Source: Dyadobacter jejuensis
GTDB lineage: Bacteria > Bacteroidota > Bacteroidia > Cytophagales > Spirosomataceae
NCBI RefSeq assembly: GCF_003149085.1
Contig: NZ_QGDT01000005.1
Location: 277,287-341,286, forward strand
DNA length: 64,000 nucleotides
Direction of reading: 5' to 3'
Part shown: positions 57,729-64,000 of the stretch, in pieces
How the letters are laid out: each line of letters starts with the position of its first letter
Numbering within the stretch: the stretch's first letter is position 1
The notes under the pieces: generated by a model
Told to the model about the DNA's origin: nothing
The model's database searches: none
Seen by the model: the letters and a program-made list of their open reading frames with translations, nothing else
Program-made: the position numbers and the translations under genes

Positions 57729-60700
57729 TTAATTCTCAGGCCTTAGATCTAGGTCCATCAGTGCACCCAAATCAAATGTTTTGTAGTCTTTACCGTCTGA
57801 GAAGTCATACTCGCCTACTAAATTGATGTGTGCCCAGCTTTGGGTAGAAGTACTGATTATTTTCTTCAAGAGAATCTGTTTGTCCTGTTGTGAGCCAGCT
57901 GCAACTAGTTTTCTGATAACAACATCAGGTAATAGGCATTTATAGAATTGGCTATTAGTCGCTTACACCCTTGGACTGTTAACAGTTCTTTTCTGGTTGC
58001 CCATAGGAGCTCCTGATTATTGCCAACCGTTATGGCTTTTGAAAATTTGTTGCTGCTTTCAACTTTGGATAGAGAGCCCGAAACCGATTTTCGGATTACT
58101 TCATCATCGATGTATTCGTAGATGTAAATAGTCTTGTAAAGCCACCGCAGATCCTTCAACGCTTTATATAACGGGTGCTGTTTTGAATAAGAGTTCAGCC
58201 GCCTGAATAAGGTGGATGCCTTGGCATAACCCAGTTTAATGGTACAAACCAGCCTTAGTATTTCGTCCCAATGCTCTTCGAGAAGTGCCAGATTGATTTT
58301 TGCGTCCGGAATAATTTTATAGTTCTGTTCACGGTATGTACGCACTTCATCAATAGTGTACAGCTGTTGATGATGAAACCTGGCAAACCTGGGGCGAAAT
58401 TTTATTCCAAGGAGCCCGGTTACAGCAAAAACCGGTTCACTAAATCCGTGGGTATCTGTGGAATGGGCATAGGGCAGGATTACTACATTATGTGTCAGCC
58501 CGTCGTTTACATAATGTAATTCAGGATCCGCTGCACTAAATATAGTCGAATAAAAAAGTTGTCCTGATTCATCCAGAAAGGAATACAATGTAACGCCCCT
58601 GCCATTTCCAAAGTATTTGAAGGAAGCATATGCAATCAGGGATGCAACCGAGACATCAAATTTCTGTCCGTCACTGGATGTATGGATAAAGCCGGTGTCT
58701 TTTTTGAAATGTTCAGTGAGCGGTAATGCATTACTAAAAGCGAGGACTTTGTCATTGGCCTGAACCAACAAGTCCGGAGAAAAATAATGTAAAGCTGTTG
58801 TTTCCAATGAACTTGTACGGATTCCTTTGGACATAAAAGAGAACTTACGGATGCCAATATTACATCCGTAGCCAAGGATTGCTGCAAAAAACAGCTTTTC
58901 TTCGGGCCGTTTCGGTGTATGGTCAATGCCGGCATGTTTGAATACAGAAACAAAATTGCTCGCATTTGTACTGTTTGAAGGACTTCCAGTAAGGGAATGA
59001 CGTATTCCTGGGAAAAAAGAGATTCTGATTCCACAGCATCTTCTTCGGACTTGTCTTTCATTAGATGCCAATTGCCGTCTGCATCAAAATAAACCTTCTT
59101 GTTTTGTCCGGTGTCTATGTGCTCATTGGTTTTTTTTATTTGAGTGTTGAGCTCTTCATTTAGCCGTAGCAGCGTTATACGTGAGTCTCTATACACCGTT
59201 AATCCGGCCTGCTGGATGAGCTTATCCTTTTCTTTATTCCATACACTCCCAGGGATTTCATATTCTTCAAAACTACGATAGTCGTAAGATGAATCAATAG
59301 GAAGCGCCCCGGACTTGATGTTATCCCGTATCTGTTCGAATAAAAATACTTTGTACAATCCTACCCGCAACTTTCCTTCAGAAGTCAGCACGCGCTGCTG
59401 CTGCTCCATGTTTAAAAAATCAGTTGGAACCGGTCCCCTGGCCAAGATAGAGCCGTCCTTTTCCTGAAAATAAAGGAAAGCTTTCAAGATGTCTTTTCCC
59501 GATGAAGTTGTACTGGCCACCAAAGCTTTTATAATTTCACTGAACTTTCCTGTGATCCTGGAAGAACCCTTTTCAATAGCCATGTAAAAATCTTCCCGGT
59601 TATTTATTTCCTGATTTGCCTCCCGCAGGGTTTTAAGACGCTGCTCGTCGTCTTTTAACAGCTTTTGTGATAACCGTTTGTTTTTGAAAAGCTGCTCGAT
59701 CAATGTTACTTTGGCCAACGGTTCTATAGTAGTATCAGCAATAATTATTTCGATGGTGCCCGAAACATCAATGTGAGTGCTGCTCCGATAGGCAACGCTG
59801 CTGACCAGCTGCGCAGTCTGCATCCTGTTTTGATACAGCTCTTGTTTTACCAGATTCTCACAACCATTGACATAATTAGGGACCGCACTATTTAAGGTCA
59901 GGATAAGTGCATCGCCCAACAAATAGTATTGATGAATGATAAAGGAAATCAAAAGCAGGTACCGGATCATATTGCGGGTAGCTATCTGAGGTACCTAGTT
60001 GTTAATGACGTATTCGGCATAAAATGGAATCGTAGCGTCTGAGAGTTTTAAGCGTTTGGCAACAGGTAATAATTGCAGATACATCCGTTTTAAATGCTGA
60101 AAGTTATGGACACGTTTCCGGATTTGCTTTGTCTCCATCGACTGTGAGATGGGCTTAAAAAAGGTGATTTCGTACCGTTTAACTGTTAAATGCCGTCTGG
60201 AATCCTCCTGATAAGAATTATGTTCTATAAGAAGCTGGTCCAATAGTAAAATATCTTCGGATGTTAAGTGCCTGGTCAAGATGGATTCCAATTCCCACTC
60301 AAAATTTGAAAGGGCTTTATCCAGTATCGTTTTTAAAGTCTGGTATGTAGGAATTTCAATACGTTGCTCCTGAAGAAAAGCGACCATACCCTCAAAAATT
60401 AAGTATGGCCTGGTTTGTACATATGCAAGCCTGTGTGTTTCTTCAATCAAAACCTGTTCTGATGACTTTTCAAATGGAGCAAATCCAAAGTACCCAAGCA
60501 TGTCTTCCCGATGCCTGAGCGTAGTCCGGCCTTCATATTCACTCATTTGTACCGCATTTACATCAAGGGAAATTCTTTCCGAAACAAAATCTACGTCACT
60601 TTGATGAAAACGGCTTGATACAAAGAAGCGGCCGACAATACGGAAATATCCAACCTGCAAAAGAAAGCCCACTTTATTGGAAGGTGTCTGTAAATTCTTA

Positions 60701-60762
60701 ACATATTCGGTAGCCCACTCAGGAGTCTTTAGATAAATCAGTTTTTGTTCCGGAGTCAGCAC
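57729..60762 (-). pseudogene. tnpA: Tn3-family transposase TnpA with stop and frameshifts
   Basis: Starts at GTG 60762, and the frame stays open with family-like residues (YLNSEARQKFDYPPV) another 100 nt upstream without a good start. First block: LIYLKTPEWATEYVKNLQ and VGYFRIVGRFF. An in-frame TAG at 59995-59997 interrupts YAEYVINN, and the same frame continues YLLLISFIIHQYYLLGDAL. A frameshift near 58980 leads to NASNFVSVFKHAGIDHTP, DTHGFSEPVFAVTGLLG and WLYKTIYIYEYI. A last shift near 57918 precedes SWAHINLVGEYDFSD and TAA at 57729. In total about 1010 codons, full Tn3 length, so the gene was complete before it decayed. Confidence 0.88.
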
Positions 60763-60948
60763 AGGGGGGTAATCAAATTTTTGGCGGGCTTCTGAGTTCA
60801 GATAATCTTTTCTAGGTAGACGATACTGAGGATGAATAAATGTGTGTATAAAAAAACGCCGCTCAGAATGTACAAACCTGCCAGGCTTGTTGGAGCCTAA
60901 AAAATAATCGGAAAGCAGACATACTAACCTAATTTAGTAAAATAAACT

Positions 60949-60968
60949 TGTACCTCAATCTAAGTACA
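60949..60968. promoter_or_regulatory. Inverted repeat upstream of the resolvase, candidate res subsite
   Basis: TGTAC and GTACA spaced by 10 nt, 38 nt before the resolvase start, in the divergent gap where Tn3 elements carry res sites and both promoters. Confidence 0.4.
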
Positions 60969-61006
60969 TTAAATTTGATTGAACAGATGAATTAAAGTAT
61001 CCAAAA

Positions 61007-61598
61007 GTGAAAATAGGATACGCGCGGGAATCGACCCAGAACCAGAATTTGGAAATGCAGCTGGATGCACTACAAAAGGCAGGCTGTGAAAAGGTATTTC
61101 AGGAAAGGCTTCCGGAATGAAATCGGATCGGCCACAGCTTGCTGCCATGCAGCAGATCCTTCGTGAAGGTGATGTGATTTACATTTACAAGCTGGACCGG
61201 TTGGGACGGTCTTTAAAACATTTACTTGAAATGACCTCCGATTTTGAAAAGCGGGGGATTGGCCTTGTATCGATCAATGATCATATCGATATTACCACTG
61301 CCCAGGGAAGGTTCATTTTTAACATCTTCGCATCATTAGCAGAATTTGAAGAGACCTGATCCGTGAAAGGACAAGATCTGGATTAGAGGGAGCAAGGGGC
61401 AGGGGACGAAAAGGCGGCAGGAGCCGGGGATTATTCAAGGAGGCCGAAAAAACGGCTATGCTCGCACAGACCCTTTACAACGAGCGAAAGTTAGGGGTTA
61501 ACGAAATTGCAACTGATTTGAAAATTTCAAAAATGACACTGTACAAATATTTGAGACATAGAGGAGTTAAGATAAGCGGAAAAAGTACAGTTGATTGA
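61007..61598 (+). pseudogene. tnpR: Tn3-type serine resolvase, two frameshifts
   Basis: From GTG 61007: KIGYARESTQNQNLEMQLDA, including the serine nucleophile (RxST). Near 61105 one base is missing after FQE. The next frame has KSDRPQLAAMQQILREGDVI, YKLDRLGRSLKHLLEM and IFNIFASLAEFEET. A second one-base loss near 61358 is followed by IRERTRSGLEGARGRGRKGG and the DNA-binding helix-turn-helix (LGVNEIATDLKISKMTLYKY). Total about 197 residues, normal for TnpR. Both shifts are single bases. Confidence 0.87.
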
Positions 61599-61657
61599 TT
61601 CCGCTTCATTTTAAAGCTATTAGGTCTTAATATACAAGGTTGAAGACCAAACAATTG

Positions 61658-61689
61658 TCCTACACCAAAGTCGTGACTGTTTTTGTCCG
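61658..61689. repeat. Tn3-type terminal inverted repeat, right
   Basis: Its reverse complement begins CGGACAAAAACA and continues GTCACGACTTTGGTGTA, matching the left end. Located about 60 nt after the resolvase stop. Confidence 0.7.
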
Positions 61690-61703
61690 TTCTTTTAATT
61701 TAA

Positions 61704-62003
61704 GCCCAGGTTGAGCAACGCAGCCAGCAGAGCTATGAGCGGATCATGGCCGGAATCTTCGTCAATTTTAAAGGCAGCGCCCCACAGGTGTCAACGTAGC
61801 TGAAATGCTTGGGGGAAGATGATATTGGGCTGATCTGTCGGAGCGTGGCCCAGGACAGCGGCCCGGTTGGCGCGGATCTCGCCCGGAAATGGCTTGAAAG
61901 GGACACGGCGAAAAATGCCATGGAGCTGGCCGGGTACCGGCAGCAGCTGCGTAAACAGGGGCTGGATACTGGGAAGGACAGGAGGATGAGTTTGGGGATG
62001 TAA
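61704..62003 (+). pseudogene. Unrecognised remnant with in-frame TAG
   Basis: A single frame bounded by a TAA at 61701: AQVEQRSQQSYERIMAGIFV, then TAG at 61797-61799, then GEDDIGLICRSVAQDSGPVG and NAMELAGYRQQLRKQGLDTG to a TAA at 62001. High GC and basic composition differ from the neighbours. It may be the tail of a mobilisation or relaxase protein. It lies just outside the Tn3 right end. Confidence 0.35.
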
Positions 62004-62057
62004 AAATGCCCCGTTACAAAAACGGGGCATTTTGAAGGCAATGATTTAAATTACCAA

Positions 62058-62570
62058 TTATTTATCCTGAATTGTAATTAGACGTTCAAAAAGCCCTCCA
62101 TTCCAAGTAATACCTTTGGATTTTCCGGCCTCATAAATCAAACTATTATTTATCCATAACTTTGAAATGAATACCGCCCCTGGGGACCTTGACATTAAGG
62201 ATTTAATGGTGTCTGTATCATTTTCCTTCCATTGAAGATAGGTTATTGTCTCTTCTTGGTCAACTTCTCCGGGGTACACAAACATTCGTAGATACTTGTT
62301 TCCGTTGATCTCATTTAAAATTACTCCTTTTGAGGCTGCCAAATCAGGGTTATTAACTTCAACCTTGTCACCATTTTTTAGATAAAAAGTCTCCACATTT
62401 GAAGGGTCGATATAGTTAGCGCTTGCGTTTGAAAATACATTAATGCCATTTTTATCAACCCTAACAAAGTCAACGCTAGTGTCTACTTCTACTGCGGTCG
62501 GATCGTCACTGTCATCTTTACAAGATGTTAAGACTGCAATTCCAACCAATAATGCGAGTAATGTTTTCAT
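62058..62570 (-). CDS. Hypothetical lipoprotein
   Basis: 170 residues with signal peptide and lipobox LTSC at about residue 17, followed by an acidic linker (KDDSDDPTAVEVD). The body is beta-rich, with YLKNGDKVEVNNPDLAASKG and LRMFVYPGEVDQEETITYL. No family recognised. It starts 10 nt after the end of the C10 protease gene on the same strand. Genes for C10 proteases are often paired with small inhibitors, so an inhibitor or accessory role is possible. That is inference only. Confidence 0.7.
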   Translation of the reverse strand: MKTLLALLVGIAVLTSCKDDSDDPTAVEVDTSVDFVRVDKNGINVFSNASANYIDPSNVETFYLKNGDKVEVNNPDLAASKGVILNEINGNKYLRMFVYPGEVDQEETITYLQWKENDTDTIKSLMSRSPGAVFISKLWINNSLIYEAGKSKGITWNGGLFERLITIQDK

Positions 62571-62580
62571 AGTAAGATAA

Positions 62581-63839
62581 TTAAGGTTTTCTGATATTTG
62601 TGATCATTTGTACTTTATAGTTGTAGGTATCTGTCCCTGGGTTAAAGTTATTATTCATATACCATCAATTGTCGGTAGCACCCCAGCCCCAATTCATCCA
62701 TAATTGACCAGTCGATGTAGATAAATATTTCTCATATTGACTTGGGTTCCAAGGATTTTGATGACACTCCCAGTAATTAGTATCTCTATAGGCGTCAGTT
62801 ACCCAGCAGTGTCCATTTGAATATATATTAAAGATCCACCAGCCACTTTCCTTTCCGCCGGCTAGTATGACAGGTCTGTTATTATAGAGTTCGTTATGGA
62901 CAGTAGAAAAGATGTAATCACCTCTAGAAGGGGTTGGATACCCCATATTTGCAAATGTACGGGGGATATCTTTATTTTGTGCACCTGTTCCATCGCAGCC
63001 ATAACTATTATCTAGGTTATGATTGATACCTAGATCTCTCATCAACGTAGCGGTTGCGGTACTTCCGAGAACATCATCCATAGATGACCATGCGTAGGCT
63101 GCGGGATATTGATGGTATTTCTTTACTTCGCCGACTGCGGTAGCAACACAACCGGTAGGTGCTTTGCCACTAGCTCTACTGCTACAAAGTACAGGAACAA
63201 GGTCATTAAAGCCAGCACCCGATTGCCGCCATCTCGCGGTGTTCAGATTTTTTGTTACGATCTCAATAAAGATTTGACCATTATACGTGCAATCATCTGG
63301 GCCAAATGTTCTTGCTGTTTTTGAGTCAGCTGATGCGTTAACACTTAGGTATGTATCCCACATCTTCTTCATATAAGGACTTTGCTTAGAGTTTTCAGCG
63401 CGGATCTTTTTTATTGTCCCATCCATCTGTTGTAGCCAGGTAACTAGGCCGCTGGGGTAATATTCTGCATCTGTAATAAATGGGTTTTCATCGGAGTATC
63501 TAGTATGGGATCGATGCGGTTGTCACCCGCGATTATGGCAAACCCACCATTTTCGTAATTGACGATATACATTGAAGGATTAGTTCCGTCTGGCTTGACA
63601 CTAAACGTACTCTTTACTCGCTTCAATGCATTGTTGCTTCTAGCATTAGGCCGATTATCTTTTGGTGCTTGTGTGTTAGCAATTTTAGTGGCCAGATCTA
63701 CGTCTACAAAATTTGAATCAATTATTTGATTTACGTTGGCCGGTTCGTCAAAAGAATCCTTTTTACATCCTGTAAAGAAAAGGAGGGAAATGAGAAAAAT
63801 GGTAAAATAGCCATTCTGGGAGAAAAACTGTCTAAGCAT
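62581..63839 (-). pseudogene. C10 (streptopain-like) cysteine protease lipoprotein, frameshift and in-frame TGA
   Basis: Starts at ATG 63839 with signal peptide and lipobox FTGC. The Spi-type propeptide contains MYIVNYENGGFAIIAGDNR. The frame shifts near 63510 and then reads SDENPFITDAEYYPSGLVTW. The catalytic cysteine is in GCVATAVGEVKKYHQYP and the histidine in NGHCWVTDAY. After WMNWGWGATDN a TGA at 62665-62667 replaces the usual glycine, and the same frame continues WYMNNNFNPGTDTYNYKV to TAA 62581, the normal C10 ending. It may have degraded host or environmental protein. Two independent lesions make true loss likely. Confidence 0.85.
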
Positions 63840-64000
63840 ATAAAAGGAGTTGGCCGCAATCCCAAAACTGGCAAAAGAAAGGGAGGTATTAAAGTACATA
63901 CTATTATTAAAGCCAATGAGAATGTTCCTTGTTTGGTTCGTTTCAGCGCAGCCGCAAGCCACGACCATTTGTTCTTAGATCAAGTCCATAGTTTGGCTCC
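63840..64000. other. Upstream region of the protease gene, cut by the window edge
   Basis: The minus-strand frame stays open past the chosen start to 63968 but gives no signal-peptide-like start there. No other feature seen in these 160 nt. Confidence 0.4.

Larger units (their letters stand above)
57670..61689. mobile_element. Tn3-family transposon, decayed
   Basis: About 4.0 kb bounded by imperfect inverted repeats with a shared core GTCACGACTTT. It contains a transposase (minus) and a resolvase (plus) in divergent orientation around a res-like site, both with breaks. No passenger gene. No 5-bp target repeat is seen (AGAAA and TTCTT outside the ends do not match directly). It is inserted between the collar operon and a remnant. 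Confidence 0.8.

Noticed and set aside
1..64000. CRISPR array, tRNA or rRNA
   Set aside because: No regularly spaced repeats, no tRNA-like cloverleaf and no rRNA sequence were noticed. A covariance search could not be run.

Overview
The window looks like the chromosome of a marine or algae-associated Bacteroidota, most likely of the Cytophagales type. The evidence is a SusC/SusD pair with an ECF sigma/FecR regulator, type IX secretion (T9SS) C-terminal sorting domains, SPI lipoproteins, a SigZ-type sigma factor, and sulfatase-rich polysaccharide degradation genes. No rRNA, tRNA or CRISPR array was seen.

Region by region. (1) 1-4442: sugar catabolism and uptake (aldehyde dehydrogenase cut by the window edge, enolase-superfamily dehydratase/cycloisomerase, aldose 1-epimerase, RhaT-like permease). 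(2) 4414-6516: decayed insert (DUF1016 nuclease with two frameshifts, RapZ C-domain remnant) and a probable regulatory region. (3) 6517-17310: seven tightly packed genes for a sulfated, probably red-algal galactan: three S1 sulfatases, one intact and one internally deleted GH28, a GH2 beta-galactosidase and a GH16. With region 1 this reads as a polysaccharide utilization locus that takes the polymer from the cell surface to oxidation of the monosaccharide. (4) 17311-25389: AT-richer accessory island. It holds a broken hypothetical gene, an IS66 element whose transposase is split by a group II intron, an unrecognised two-gene unit sharing a duplicated C-terminal domain, and a RhuM/Fic remnant. 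(5) 25390-38567: mixed small metabolic and stress-type genes (endonuclease/exonuclease/phosphatase family, GlxA-type AraC regulator, VOC, SnoaL, RibD-like reductases, BclB-C protein, T9SS protein, beta-propeller glycosidase, MDR oxidoreductase, PL12-like heparinase, DUF1330). (6) 38599-40867: same-strand group of a threonine-dehydratase-like enzyme, an extremely cysteine-rich 37-residue peptide not previously evident as an ORF, SigZ and an SdpR-like ArsR repressor. (7) 41236-49421: nucleotide phosphodiesterase converging on a sigma-FecR-SusC-SusD locus. (8) 49904-57417: six-gene operon of three tail-collar proteins, a GNAT acetyltransferase, a DUF6916 protein and a 1658-residue T9SS surface protein. 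(9) 57670-61689: decayed Tn3-family transposon with recognisable terminal inverted repeats. (10) 61704-64000: a remnant, a lipoprotein and a broken C10 (streptopain-like) protease.

A striking feature is the number of interrupted genes, about fourteen loci. Many breaks are single-base shifts at homopolymers, which could be sequencing error. Others are in-frame TAG, TGA or TAA codons or a large deletion, which suggest real decay. The best candidates for undescribed biology are the Cys-rich peptide/SigZ group, the tail-collar/giant-surface-protein operon, and the paired-domain genes at 22691-24479.
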